Assembly: GCF_001411555.2 (NCBI RefSeq)
Contig: NC_049904.1
Location: 21,155,370 to 21,219,369, forward strand
DNA: 64,000 nt
Origin: Juglans regia
Taxonomy: Eukaryota; Streptophyta; Magnoliopsida; Fagales; Juglandaceae
Direction of reading: 5' to 3'
Shown piece by piece: positions 10,502 through 22,427 of this stretch (position 1 is its first letter; each line of letters begins with the position of its first letter). The translations under genes and the position numbers were made by a program. The notes beneath the pieces were generated by a model. That model made no database searches. It was not told where the DNA came from and saw only the letters and a program-made list of their open reading frames with translations.

Positions 10502-13212
10502 TGTAACACCCCATATTTTAGTGTGTTTTAATTGAAGGATTATTTTTTTATTAATTTAAATATTGGTTCTCTTGTTGTAAATTTATCAGATCTTTCGTTA
10601 GATTTATTTATAATTTTTTTAAGTTCAGAAATTAAATTTGATATGTTTCTTTAATATTAATTATTGTTATGCATTTAAATTTCTTTTTATTTTAAATTAG
10701 TTTATTGTTGGGTTTAATTGTTTTATTTCCATTTAATCACTATGTTTAAACTATTTTATTTAACTTGTTATTTTGAAATCTTTTTCGTTTGATCATTTTT
10801 GTGACCCAAGATGTGATAATGTGAGGATTGGACCTCATTTCCTTCCCACACTTTTTTCTTTTCCTCTTTTTCTTTCTTCCTCTTCTCTTTTCCCTCCATT
10901 TCTTTTCTCCTCTCTCTCTATCCTCTCCCGTGCTGCACCCCTCCCCTCTCCCCCGTGTGTTTTCTTCATCTCCACCCAACCCACCGCCGCACACCGCCAT
11001 GACTGACACCGTCCCTCTCCTTCCTTTCCCTACCGGCCGGCGACCACCCCTTCAATCCCAACCCCTTTCGCGCCGCCATGAGTCCCCACGCATGGCTTGA
11101 AGCCTCAACCTTCTCTTCGCTCCAGCACCGCCGTCGTGCCACCTCTGGCCACCATTTCTTCACCACTTCATCCTCGACCTCTTAGCAACCTAATGCACCC
11201 ATCCTCAGCCCCGATCTGCCACCAGTGAAGCACATTCATCAACATTTTCGATTTGGGCATTTTAGTCTTCAACCACCCTCTACACCGCCACCCACGGCCA
11301 ACCTCCACCACCATTGGCTTCACCAACATCCTTAAGTCCTTCCCTATCAATCTTGGGTCTTGGTTTGTCCCCGTTCAAAAGTAGATTTTTGAGATCCGCA
11401 GCCACAATGCATTTTGCACTGTTCTGTAGCTGGGTTGTCACTTCTTACAGCTCCGTGATCCTTTGAAAATTATAATAAAGCGCTGTAAGTATTTTCTCAA
11501 AGAACTTTTATGATTTAAATGTATTTTTGCACTAACTCGTTTTACTGTGAATTGGTTGGTGGTGCCGGACTGAGTCCAAGGAGTAAGGGGGTCGGTTAGA
11601 TTGGATGATGGAGTTGTTTGTGTGATTGGTTTATGCTGTGAGATTTGTTGGCTGTTTCGGGTTTAAATATTGGTGTTTTGAGCTTGACATTGGTTATTGT
11701 GGATATTGATGATTTTAGAAAGTGCTGATATATTTTGGGATCACGAGGGTTTTAAGTTTTGAGGAATTAAAATAGATTATTTTAGAAGTTTAGGCGTAAA
11801 TATCGAAATACGTGATTGATTGAAAACTTACAGAAATATCGTGATTATTTTTATAGGTGATGATTTACAGTCAACTCGACATTTTTTAGAAAAATTTTGA
11901 AAATCTAAGAAGTCTAGGTAAGCGGGGTTCCTATGCTAGACTTTGCATAAAAATAAAATGGATTGAGATCAATTTTGAAAATGTGCATGTTGTGTTATGA
12001 AAATAAATGTTAAACAATCTCAGTTATTTGTTCTGCATTGCTCATGAGATTCTGTATAAGAAGAAAATATTTTCTGGCATGACTGGAGTGGACATGAGCT
12101 TATTTTTAGCATTCTGTTTCTGAACTGTGAAAAAATGAGCGAATATGAAAATTTGCATGTGATGTTAAGATGTTCTGAATCTGTTTTGGAAAATGTGAGA
12201 TGATTTGAATTTCAGTACTCTGTTTTTGTATGATCTGGCATCTGAAAAACCTATGGCATGATTTTCTGATTCTGTTTTGACTCTGATTCTGATATGATGA
12301 TTCTGATTCTGTTTTGCCCTGATATGTGGCCTTGTCACAGGATACCATAGTGACCTCTGGCCCTGTCACGGGATACAATAGTGACCTCTGGCCCTGTCAC
12401 GGGATACAATAGTGACTTTTGACCCTGTCATGGATATAATAGTGACCTTTGGCCCTGTCACGGGATATAATAGTGACCTCTGGCCCTACCACATGATATA
12501 ATAGTGGATTTCTGTTCTGAGTGCAATCGGTTTGATATTCATGGTGATTTATATTCTGCTTGGCTTTCCGCAGAATGCACAACCCTACCACGGGGGTTAA
12601 ACATGGCCTCTGTTCTGATATGATATGATAAGATGAAGATGTTCAGTTATGTTGTGCCAAATGAGTATTTGAATATGAATAGTTGCTTTTTGAATATGAA
12701 ATGTTTGAAATATCGCTCTGGATTTCTGATAATATGTATTTTTGAGATATGCATATTGAAAACTGAAATGTTTTGTTTCTGCATTCTGAACTCTGTGAAA
12801 ATGCTCATGTTTACATACTAGCATATGTTCTCTGCTTACTGAATTGTTGATAACTCATCCCCTTTATCTTCACAATATTTTCAGATGATTTTAGATTTTT
12901 CAGCTGAGGATCAAGACTATGAAGCATTGAGTGAGACGACTTAAGAATAGTGGATTAGGGATAGAAAGTGTTCAATGAGTATTGGTGATTTTTGTTAATT
13001 ATATTGTCGAAATGTGAGTTAAGTGACACGTAGAGAAGTTGATATTTTCTTGTGGTTACGGTATTGATGATTTGACATATGAGTTTGTGTGATTAATTAA
13101 ATTTGAAATGTTTACGTTGATTTGGAGCTTTTGGAAGTGTATTAGCAATGTTAGAGTTGATTATCAGGTAATATGAGTTAACTCTCTGGACCTTCGGAGA
13201 CGGGGCGTTACA
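10502..13212 (+). repeat. 3' LTR of element II
   Basis: 2,711 bp, collinear with 6292-8987. Differences include 15-20 extra bases near 11640 and one fewer 31-bp unit (block at 12326-12504). Frames over its GC-rich part (10746-11166) are artefacts, like those of the 5' LTR. Confidence 0.85.
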
Positions 13213-13333
13213 CTCTCGTTCCTCAACCTTTTGTCCTCTCCTTCCTTCTCTCTATCTTCCCTCTAGAAGAGACCCTCAACCTTGGGCTTTGATTAGAAAA
13301 TCACTTTGGGCCTGATATATTTTATCTCCTACA
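13213..13333 (-). repeat. 5' LTR of element I, remaining 121 bp
   Basis: Continues the LTR broken at 6291 and matches about 2070-2193. It begins with the second CTCTC copy and ends TCTCCTACA, the TG end of the minus-strand LTR. Confidence 0.75.
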
Positions 13334-13984
13334 AGAGTATTTTTTTTTCCTAAGAGGAACAATGTATTTGTCTATATTTATTATAACTTAGTACATTTAA
13401 CTATTTTCTTTTTCTTTATTAAGATCTTAATTTTGGATCAAAATATTAATTTCTCCATTGAAGAGATAAAATCATACTTTATTATTCATGATCTATTATT
13501 ACCACCATGACATGCGTGAAAAGGTTAAACAACTTGAATGCTTGTAGTTTCCTTTTTGTATTGTTATACAAGTCAATATCCATCATATTCAAAAGCTTAT
13601 TATTGGAATAGAAGTTTAGACCCCAAAGAGACATCATCTCTGGTTTTGTCACTACTATATACACAACTGTAAAATGGGGCAATTCCACATCCCTCAAGAC
13701 ACCCTAGAGTCAGAAGAGAGTGCGAAATCTAGAAGGAGACTTGCCCAAGCTGCCAAAACCAGGATTACCGAGAATCCTGACATCAACGTCTTGCTTCTCT
13801 CCTGTAATGTTGGGAGCATGTCTACACACAATGATAGATATGTTACAGTCTGATCAACAGTACAAGGAGAAGAACTCCTATCATTGTTCTCCGAGAATAG
13901 AAAAATATGTTTGTTTGCCTTCATTGCTCTAATATTTGTAGACTTCTATTTGTGTGTATTGTAACAAGGTAATGGGTCAAACAA
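13334..13984. other. Intergenic stretch, no assigned gene
   Basis: The minus strand has two adjacent short frames (13482-13697, 71 codons; 13694-13924, 76 codons) and the plus strand one of 70 codons. They lack a recognisable domain, splice context or matching upstream elements. They could be remnants of an exon, but I cannot support a call. Confidence 0.4.
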
Positions 13985-14741
13985 GTCTCTTGAGAGGAAT
14001 CACAAGATTTGTAAATAATGTTGTAAATGAAACAAGTTGTTCATGCTCAACTCATGAACTTGTCTCGATTTTTGTTGTTTTAAGAAAAACATAAATTCTA
14101 ACAAAAATCTAGGCTGGACTTATTATACAAGTCAAACTCGTATCTAAACTCGTTATGACTTGTATGAACACGAGCTACTTCAAATTTATTATTTTGTAGA
14201 TCTTATATTAAACTTTAAGCCAAGTATTCGAAAGTATTTAAAAATATCAGAGAGAATCATGTTCTTAGCATGATGATACGATGAGTGTCATTTGAGTCAA
14301 TATGAATGTTATAAATCAATATATTGATATTTATTTATAATAACTATATTATTTATAATAATTCAATGTTGTGTTGCTGAAGTTTGTAGATAGAGTTAAG
14401 ATATTTTTGGTGTGTTCGTGCACCTGTATATATACACATTTAATTTGTTTTATTATAGAACTCATATATATATATATAGCTTGTGCCAATGGAAAGATTT
14501 GCCAGTTATTAACTTTTATATATAGTTTACATATTTGCCAATTTAATTCATATTATCTAGACATAATTAAGTAATTATTTATATGAATTCTTCAAAATGC
14601 ATAAGATTTTTTAAAGAATTTTATACATCTAAGAAAATAATAATTAATCAAACAGTTAATGAACAAGTTCTAATAAGTGTGGTAGATAAATTGCATACCG
14701 ACTGTAGATTAAACTGTAGCTTGGTAATAAACTCTACTTGA
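13985..14741 (-). repeat. 3' flank of LRR kinase copy A, left member of a segmental duplication
   Basis: This AT-rich, non-coding block matches 37373-38400 almost base for base, for example TCTCGATTTTTGTTGTTTTA in both. The similarity runs on through the kinase coding region (14742 to about 16020 against 38415-39690). The right-hand member has a 234-bp MITE at 37780-38013 that is absent here. Confidence 0.75.
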
Positions 14742-15094
14742 CTAGCCCGATTGCTGATCATGTAGATACTTTAATTTGATCTTGTTAAGTCTGGCTAAAA
14801 CATTTTTTATATGGATCCTCTGTTCAGGCAAATCTGCACAACAATGCAAAGCCAAGCCCATAGTTGCTGATAAGCAGGTCTCCATAGCAGCATAGTCATT
14901 TTCATTGCTCAGCAAATTGGAATCAATAACTTCAAGTATCGAAAGCGAAAATGATTCCTCTACTAAACGCTTTAAGCTCATTTCGCCAGTAAACATATCA
15001 TCAATGGGCTTCTTTCTTGTGAAAGTTTCCATCAATAAGATTCTATAACTATACACATCACCTCTTGTAGAAACAATTCCTTCAGATCCATACT
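14742..15094 (-). CDS. LRR kinase copy A, exon 4: kinase C-lobe and stop
   Basis: 353 bp after a 138-bp intron (15232-15095). It starts with the second part of the E codon in APEYGSEG, then GDVYSYRILLMETFTRKKP and DDMFTGEMSLKRLVEE, typical of the LRR-XII C-lobe. It ends with a TAG stop at 14744-14742. The exon shows no lesion. The position of the intron, at APE of subdomain VIII, is conserved in this kinase group. Confidence 0.85.
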
Positions 15095-15232
15095 CTACAC
15101 ACGTTAAAACATATCATTTCACATATGATAATCCAAATAAATTAAGTGCAAAGGTCCTTATATATGTTACCAAAGCAGAACATTTATGTTTCAATGCAAG
15201 ACTAGAATGATAAAAATAGTACTTGACATCAC

Positions 15233-17233
15233 CTGGTGCCATATACCCAATTGTAGCCATGGTCATTGTTTGCGTGAGAGAAGTTCCATCACTTAGGAGT
15301 TTGGCGATGCCAAAATCAGCAACATGTCCAACCATATCTTCATGTAATAAGACATTGCTCGGCTTCAAATCACAATGAACAATAGGTGTTGAATAACCAA
15401 GATGAAGGTATTCAAGTGCTGTTGCCACATCAATCATTATATTTAGCCTTTGTAGCATATTCAAGCAATAGGTGTTAGAATACAACCACATTTCTAGGTT
15501 CCCTTTAGGCATGTATTCCAAAACAAGTGCTTTGAAGTCAATGTTACTACAAACGCTAATGATTTTGCCAAGATTTCGATGACGAATGTGTCGTAATATC
15601 TCACATTCTATATCAAAACTTTTGAATGCACCTTCTAGTTCCAAGTTTAGGACTTTTATTGCAACGTATGTACCATCTAAGAGTGTCCCTTTATAAACTG
15701 AGCCGAAACTCCCTTCTCCAAGTAAGTTGTTTGCACTGAACCCTTCTGTGGCTTCTAAAAGTTGTTGGTGCGAAACTCTTCTCCATGTTGATAAAGGCAT
15801 CGAGTCTTTGTTGTTGGAAAGTTTAGAATTCTTCTTCCCATGGAGTTTTCTTGAAACTAGTACAACGGATAATACAAGTATCATTAACCCTAATGTGGGC
15901 ATTACATATTTTAGTATACGCACCCCCATTGCCTTTTTTGGTCCCAGAGAAGCTTCTTTGCATGGAGGAACATTCAGTCTAATCACACCACAAAGTGCAT
16001 CATTTCACATGAATGATTCAATTGAGAAGTTAATAAATGGTCCTTGTGTTGGAATTTCTCCCCGTAGTTTATTGTAGGAGACATTTAGATATTTGAGGTA
16101 CCGTAGCACTTCTAAGGACTTGGGTATCTCCCCAGACAAGTTGTTACTAGCAAGATCTAACAACTCCAAGCTTACTAATCCACCAAAAGATATAGGAATA
16201 GAGCCCTCTAATTGATTGACTGCCAAAGAGAGATTGACTAGAGATATGAGCCCACCAATTGTTTCTGGGATATGACCTGATAATTGATTTCTTGATAAAT
16301 TCAATATTGTCAAAACCTTCATATTTCCAATATTTAATGAAAGAGAGCCACTTAGGGAATTGGATGACAAGTCGACCTCCAAGAGATCTGTCAACCTCCA
16401 CAAGCTCGAAGGAATCCTTGAAGTTAATTGGTTGAAGGTTAAGCTGAGAAATCTTAATGAAGTCATATTATTTATGCTTTCGGGAATCTGCCTGGAAAGC
16501 TTGTTGCCAGCTAAAGATTACTCTCCCAATCTCCCTAAGTAACAGATATCGGACGGGATTGGACCTTTTAGTCTATTACTAGAAAGTTTCAAACGTTCGA
16601 GCATGCTTAATCTTCCTATTGTAGTTGGAATAGGTCCAGCCAAATCATTGTTGCCCAGGGACATATATGTCAATCTACTTAAATTGCCAATATCTATGGG
16701 AATGTTGCCCTTAATATTGCAACCAGAGAGATCAAGTTGTTCAAAAAAGGTCGAGAGGTTTCCAATGGAATTAGGAAGGACTCCATTTAGTGGATTCATA
16801 GATAAATCCAAAGTATTGAGATATGCGTTGTTTGAAAAATATGAAAAAATACTCAATTCTGAAGATTCCATGGTCAAATTATTGGATCTGAGGTAGAGTC
16901 GTTGGAGGAGCCTTAAATTACCAAGTGTTTTTGGAATCAAGCCCGAGAATGAGTTAATTGTCAAGACGACTATAATGAGCTGTGAAGCATTGGAAATAGA
17001 GGCTGGAATTGTTCCACTAAGTTCATTTTCTCCAAGAAAAATCGCCGTGAGATTTGGAAGGAAGTGGCCCATATTAGATGGAAGAGTGCCTGAGAGGTAA
17101 TTGTCTGTTATTCTGATCTCCTGCATTGTTGAGATATTGAATATCTCCAGTGTAATTGTGCCAAAAAAATTGTTAGCTTCCAGATTCAAATACTCTAGGT
17201 TCTGCAAATTACCAATTTCACTTGGTATTGCAC
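15233..17233 (-). CDS. LRR kinase copy A, exon 3: LRRs, transmembrane helix, most of the kinase, two stops
   Basis: 2,001 bp from acceptor CTGCAG to donor CACCAG|GTGATG. It starts with GAIPSEIGNLQNLEYL and continues with LRRs to about 16060. In-frame TAA at 16520-16518 replaces an expected sense codon after GRLGE. In-frame TGA at 16007-16005 stands where the paralog at 39654 has a serine codon (TCA), so one base change explains it. The helix is around YVMPTLGLMILVLSVVLV. The kinase shows GEGSFGSVY (glycine loop), VAIK (lysine), HCDLKPSN (non-RD catalytic loop) and DFG. HRNLGKI has glycine where valine is usual. The rest of the frame is open across 667 codons, which argues that the stops are recent. 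Confidence 0.85.
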
Positions 17234-17719
17234 CTGCAGCCACAATAAATCTATTAAAATAATATTTTATAACGAATAAAACATACAACTAATAATTAGT
17301 TGTAAGAGAACAATCAAGACTTGGAATATACACCATGGAGGTTGATTATAAGGCATGCAACATTTATAATTGGTTGAGCCACCTTTGAGTTGATTGCAGT
17401 GGTACTGGATCGAAGCCACAACACTCTAGTGGGTGCAGGTTTTACATAATTACTATTTTTGTTTTCCTTGTCGCACTGACTAGAAGAATATTTTGAGAAT
17501 TTTTGTTAATATATATTGATCTAACCATTGAAATATTTTGATCTTTTCACGAAAAAATCATTTACTTTTATTTGCTTAAAATTAATTCCAATATCTAAAA
17601 AAAAAATCCCAACTTCCATACACCAAATCGTTTTTGCTTCACTAAAAAACTATCAACAAATTTATTTAATTGAGATTGCATATATACTAATCATGAATGG
17701 TGATATATATCAACAAAGT
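17234..17719. other. Intron 3 of LRR kinase copy A, left part
   Basis: AT-rich sequence between exon 3 and the retrotransposon, ending with the target site AAAGT at 17715-17719. The intron as a whole runs from 28505 to 17234. Without the insertion it would be roughly 0.9 kb. The corresponding intron of copy B (53553-53165) is 389 bp. Confidence 0.7.
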
Positions 17720-18595
17720 TGAGAGGGATGAGGCCCATCCCCAAAAGGCCCGAGCCCAAAGAGGCCGGACTTGGGAGCTCTAGGCCTAAGGAGACCAAGC
17801 CCAAAGGTTCTGGGCCACGAACTAGTCCCCTTTATGAGCTAAGAGTCCAAGCCGAATGACTTAGTGTTGAGCCCAGAATGGCGAACCCAACTGGAAACAT
17901 CTTTTGGGGATGGGTTTGGAGGAACTGATGAGTACGTCTCGGGGGACGGCGGCCTGCCAGGATCTACTATGGGTTGTTGGGCAAGGAGCCCGGCAGCGCG
18001 CGGACTACTGAATACATACTGACACAAACTCTCTGGATTCAAAGGATGACACAATCAAAGGTGTGAGTCGGGAGCCCAACACGCGACAACGCATCCCTGC
18101 GCTAAGGATAGCCTTACCTACGACCTGACATGTGACGATCCCTGTCAGCTGCCAGAGCTGTGGGCTGACACAAGTAGTGGCAACAAGAAGTAAGTGGTAG
18201 CGAGCCTGACACCTGATGTGCCACGGTTCCCCTTCCCATCAAAGGACAAGCCCCAACACAACTGACACACCACGATCGACTTCAGTTGCCAGAGCGGCAA
18301 GCGGACGCATCGCGACAAAGGGAAATGAGTGGTGGCAGGTCTGACACTGACATATCACGACCCCTATAGCAGCATGACTTGTACCAGGTATAAATAATGG
18401 GCTCCCTACCCATGGGAGCGCGGGCTTAATTTTCTAATTGTTCTTACTATTCCCATAATTCCCAAATAGAGAATCCTTCACTGACTAAGGCAACGGAGTG
18501 ACTTCGGACGTCACCGAAGCCCTTCTTCCTATTTTTCTGGTGGCGCGAGCTTGGATACCACGAAAGTGCTCAGGTTGCGAAACGCGACATCAACA
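17720..18595 (+). repeat. 5' LTR of element III
   Basis: Starts TGAGAGGGATGAGG and ends CATCAACA. Its first 366 bp and last 16 bp match the 3' LTR at 27687-28066. The middle 494 bp (18086-18579) have no counterpart there. That middle part includes a TATA-like GTATAAATAATGG near 18389, a good candidate for the element's own promoter. Confidence 0.85.
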
Positions 18596-18596
18596 G

Positions 18597-18613
18597 TGGC
18601 GCCGTCTGTGGGA
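18597..18613 (+). other. Primer binding site of element III
   Basis: TGGCGCCGTCTGTGGGA follows the 5' LTR after one base. This primer site is well known from Tat-lineage elements. Confidence 0.8.
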
Positions 18614-18641
18614 TCATTTTCCATAACAACGTGTACTTCGC

Positions 18642-19651
18642 ATGCTGGCAATGACGCTGTCCCAAGCTAAGCGAAGGGGAGACGACGAAGAAGAGATGGT
18701 GGAAGCAAGGCTTGCGAGTATGGAGGAAATAGTGAGGAAGTTGATGGAAGAGACCGGGATGCTACGACAGGAGAACACAACCTTCAAATGCGCCAATGAA
18801 GAGCTAAGGGGAGGGGCGGAACCAAGTCGCAATGAACAGGAGATTACATGACAGGTCCCTACAGACGCCGCGGTGGAAGAAGAAAGGTGCAAGATGCACG
18901 TTCAAATTCGAGAACTTGGGGATAAATGCGCAGAGAGGCCTAAAAAGATAGACAAGCCATCCACCATGGACCAGCTACTCGTCAGCACCGACCTCCCGTA
19001 CAACGCGGGAGTCATGGCATTGCCACTACCTCCCAAGTTCAAAGTTACCCAGGTGGAAATCTAGGACGGGACGAAAGATCCTCTGGAACACCTAAAGACG
19101 TTCAAAGCCCGCATGGCCCTAAATGGTTTCCCAGGGGAAGTTGCCTGCCAAGCCTTCCCACTGACACTGAAAGGAGCATCTCGAATATGGTTTGGGTCAC
19201 TAGGCACAGAGATGGTAGATAGCTTTGAGGAGCTCACCTGCCTTTCATGACTCAATTCCTGGCAAGTTGGAAGAGGAGACGCCCGACAACTTACCTCCTA
19301 ACCTTCAAATAGCAAGATGGTGAGACCTTGAAGTCGTATCTCGCACGATTCAATTGGGAGCGAATGACCACCGATGACCAAGACGAGAAGATCACGTTGG
19401 CAGCTCTCCAAGGGGTAATCTGGCCTCTGAATCCGTTCACAGCCGAGATAGTGAGAAAGACCCCTACAATGCTAAGGAAATTTATGAATCAGGCGGATGG
19501 GTTCATCAACACTGAAGATATGCTCGAGGCCCTGATTGCCCCCGGTGGATCGAATTGGAGCGAGCGGGCCGGAAGGTGTCGAGTCCATGAGGGAACCGCG
19601 ACCAAGGGAAAAAGGGGGCATCAGACACTAAAAGCAGGGGAGAAATGCTAG
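18642..19651 (+). pseudogene. gag: Gag of element III, interrupted by stops and frameshifts
   Basis: From the ATG at 18642 the frame gives a charged, coiled-coil-like start (MVEARLASMEEIVRKLMEE). After a stop at 18849-18851 it resumes with PLPPKFKVTQVE. The capsid part has DPLEHLKTFKARMAL, GAS.IWFGSLG and SFEELT, the Retrotrans_gag (PF03732) pattern of Tat elements. A further frame from 19328 gives LKSYLARFNWERMT, then stops near 19651. There is a TAG after KVTQVEI (19062-19064) and a frameshift near 19250. No zinc knuckle is seen, so the end of gag was probably lost in the deletion that also removed the protease. Confidence 0.8.
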
Positions 19652-19689
19652 CACGACCCCAAGGAGGAGGCCGCGCACACACAAACCTG

Positions 19690-22329
19690 GTTGTGCAAGG
19701 GAACTGACACTAAAGCCCTTGAAGAGAGCATGTTGTTCAGCCTTAAAAATGCAGGGGCCACCTACCAAAGGTTGGTTAACCAGATGTTCAAACAACAGAT
19801 CGGTCGAAATTTGGAGGTGTACGTAGAAGACTTGCTGGTAAAAAGTAAGGAGCTCGGGCAGCACTTGGCGGATTTGAGAGAAGCATTTTCCATTCTTCAG
19901 AAGTACTGGATGAAGCTGAACCCGTTGAAGTGCACGTTCGGAGTAGAGACAACTAAGTTCTTGGGATTCATGGTCTTCGAGAGAGGGATTGAGGCAAACC
20001 CAGAGAAGGTGGAGGCTGTGATCAGGACGCCCTCTCCTCGCAACCTGCACGAGGTCCAGAGGCTGGCTGAGCGAGGAGCGGCACTGAACCGTTTCATTGC
20101 TCGATGAACCGAATGATGCTTGCCCTTCTTCAAGTCTTGAGGAAAGCCCAGGGGTGGGATGGAACTTACGAAAAAGCTTTCACCGATTTGACATTGTACC
20201 TGAGTCACCCCCCACTGCTTAGCCAACGCAACTCGGGGAAACCTTGACGGTGTACCTAGCAGTATCACCTCACGCTATTTTGGCCGTACTTGTCTGAGAC
20301 ACGGAAAAAGGGCAGCAGCCCGTCTACTACATGAGCCAGGCCTTCCGCGGTGCGGAAGCAAGGTACCCCCGAATGGAGATGTTAGTACTCAACCTGGTTG
20401 CTGCGGCCAGAAGAATAAGACTGTATTTCCAGGCCCACCCAATGAGAGTTCTGACCGACCTTCCCCTTAAGAAAGTATTGTAGAAGCCCGATACCTCGGC
20501 GTGGCTCGCCAAGTGGGCGATTGAACTCAGCGAGTTCGACATGGAGTACTAGCCTCGAGTCGCAATCAAAGCACAAGTGTTGGCAGATTTTGTGGCCGAG
20601 TTCACCAATTTTTCGGAAGAATTTTCGAACGCACCCCAAGGAAAGCCCTGATAGGTCTACGTCGATGGCTCATCCTGCTGGGCGAACGGGAGAGTAAGGA
20701 TGCATATCATCATTGAGCAAGGGGTGGAACACAACTATGCAGTCAAGCTAGCTTTCAGAACGACAAAAAACGAAGCTGAGTATGAAGCACTCTTGGCCGG
20801 GATGACAATGGCACTGTTACTAGGGGCTAAAGAGATATAGGTGAATTTGCAACGAAGGGGGAAAAACTGAAGAAGTACCTCCAGTTGGTCTACAATGAAT
20901 GTGACCAGGTTCGCTATTTGAACATCCATCAAGTGGCAAGAGGAAAGAACCAGAAGGAAGATCGTCTCGCGAGGGGTGCGTCGGGGCAGGAAGAACTTCC
21001 CCTTCCGAAACACACGGTGGTCAGAATAGTTGACACCTCCTCCATCGGGTTGGAAGTGTTAGTCAAGACCCTAGCATGTCCCTAGAGGGCCACCGATATC
21101 CAGAAATACCTACAGGAAGGACAGCTACCCAGCGACCTGGGAGAATCATGAAAGGTCAGGAACAGGGTGGCCAAGTTCACCATGTCGGAAGGAGTCCTGT
21201 ATAAGAGAGGTTTCTCTGAGCCACTCCTTAGGTGCCTTTCGCTAGACGAAGCCCAATACGTGCTAGCGGAGATTCATGAGGGGATTTTTGGAAGTCATCT
21301 AGGAGGGAGGGCCCTCGTTGCAATAGTAACCCAGGCTGGGTATTATTGGCCTTGCTCCCTCAAAGATGCGGAAGACTTCACCAAGAAATACACGAAATGT
21401 CAAGAGCATGGGCCGATTCCACATTGCCTGGCAGAGGAGCTAACATCAATCACGGCTCCATGGCCTTTCGCCCAATGGGGCCCGGACCTGATTGACCCTT
21501 TCCCGACGGCAAGAGGAGGAGTCAAGTTCGTTGTCGTCGCAGTCAATTATTTCATAAAATGCTTTGAAGATGAGGCACTATCGAGCATCACCTCCAAGAG
21601 CAACACCTCCAAGATCATCACGACATTCCTATGGAAGTCAGTAATCTGCCGGTTCGGCATACCACAAAACTTCATATGGGACAATGGAAAACAGTTCGAC
21701 TGCATGCATTACCGGAGTGGTGCGTGGAGCTCCGGATTAAAGTAAAATACTCCTTGCCCAGACAACCTCAAGCCAACGGACAGGCCAAGGCAACTAACAA
21801 AACTCTCATTTCCACCTTCAAGAAGAAGATTGGAGCGCACAAAGGAGCCTGGGCCGAGGAAGTCCCAAGTGTGCTGTGGGCGTATCGGACCACCGTCCAG
21901 ACCCCCACCAGAGAGACACCCTTCAACCTTATTTACGGCAGCGAAGCAGTGATCCCTGTACAAGTCTGGCTCCCAACTTTCCGTGTCTAGCATTTCAACG
22001 TGGACACAAATGACAAAAGATTAGCCGAGAGCTTAGATGTCCTGGAAGAGAGAAGAGAAGAGGCAGCGGTCTGGATTGCGAATAACAAGCGAAAAGTGGA
22101 GCAATACTTCAACAGGCGAGTCAGGCAGCGTTCTTTCAAGGTGGGGGCCCTGGTAGTATGGAAAACTGGGGTAACTACCCTCGAAGAGAGAAAGCTGGGA
22201 CCACGTTCGGAAGGCCCGTATGTTGTAACTGCGAGTAACCGGCGAGATTCCTATCGCTTTAAAGATTGCCAAGGGCACGAGCTACCCCACCCATGGAACG
22301 CTGAACACTTGAAGAAGTTTTATGTGTAG
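19690..22329 (+). pseudogene. pol: Truncated and decayed pol of element III: RT, two RNase H domains, integrase
   Basis: Pol starts inside the reverse transcriptase at FSLKNAGATYQRL, so protease and the RT fingers are deleted. The RT active site reads YVEDLL instead of the usual YVDD. A Ty3-type RNase H follows (about 20150-20560: TVYLAVS, RYPRMEML, LADFVAEF), then a second, archaeal-like RNase H (about 20655-20830: VYVDGSS, NEAEYEALLAG). Integrase has HEGIFGSHLGGRAL, with TKCQ in place of CxxC, the core GPDLIDPFP and IWDNGKQFD, and GQAKATNKTL where a catalytic glutamate is expected. The C-terminus, GALVVWKTG to HPWNAEHLKKFYV, is intact to the stop at 22329. Several stops and a frameshift near 21720 add to the loss. 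No active enzyme is expected. Confidence 0.88.
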
Positions 22330-22427
22330 AAATACGTTGTGATGCTTTGTACGAATAACCACGAATGAATGAGAACGCCCGGATGTTCCTCTCAAACCTC
22401 GTGTTACTTTTCTTTCGAATGAATGAC

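Larger units (their letters stand above)
6292..13212 (+). mobile_element. Element II: gag-only Ty3/gypsy retrotransposon (TR-GAG type) nested in element I
   Basis: Two LTRs of about 2.7 kb (6292-8987 and 10502-13212) start TGTAACACC and end GGGTGTTACA or GGCGTTACA. They are flanked by a perfect 5-bp duplication, CTCTC, at 6287-6291 and 13213-13217. A primer binding site like initiator-tRNA-Met follows the first LTR, and a polypurine tract precedes the second. Only about 1.5 kb lies between them, with a gag gene and no protease, reverse transcriptase, RNase H or integrase. It must have moved with enzymes supplied in trans. The LTRs are much more alike than those of element I but have indels, for example extra bases near 11640, so the insertion is not brand new. 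Confidence 0.85.
1544..13333 (-). mobile_element. Element I: non-coding Tat-like LTR retrotransposon (LARD type), split by a nested element
   Basis: Two related sequences of about 650 bp lie at 1544-2193 and at 5752-6291 plus 13213-13333. Each starts TGGAGGAGATAAAATA or TGTAGGAGATAAAATA and ends in CA when read on the minus strand. Next to the right-hand copy, on the minus strand, lies a degenerate match (5749-5731) to the primer binding site used by the Tat element at 17720. The element therefore runs right to left. About 3.6 kb of internal sequence holds repeats and no gag or pol. The two LTRs differ at roughly one base in five by eye, so the insertion is old. Flanking AAAGA and AGAGT are not a convincing target duplication. 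Element II (6292-13212) is inserted in the 5' LTR. Confidence 0.7.

Noticed and set aside
1539..13338. AAAGA and AGAGT as target duplication of element I
   Set aside because: Only three of five bases agree. The element is old, but this is no better than chance.
13482..13932. Possible small genes next to the element I border
   Set aside because: Frames of 70-76 codons on both strands, without domain, splice or promoter support.
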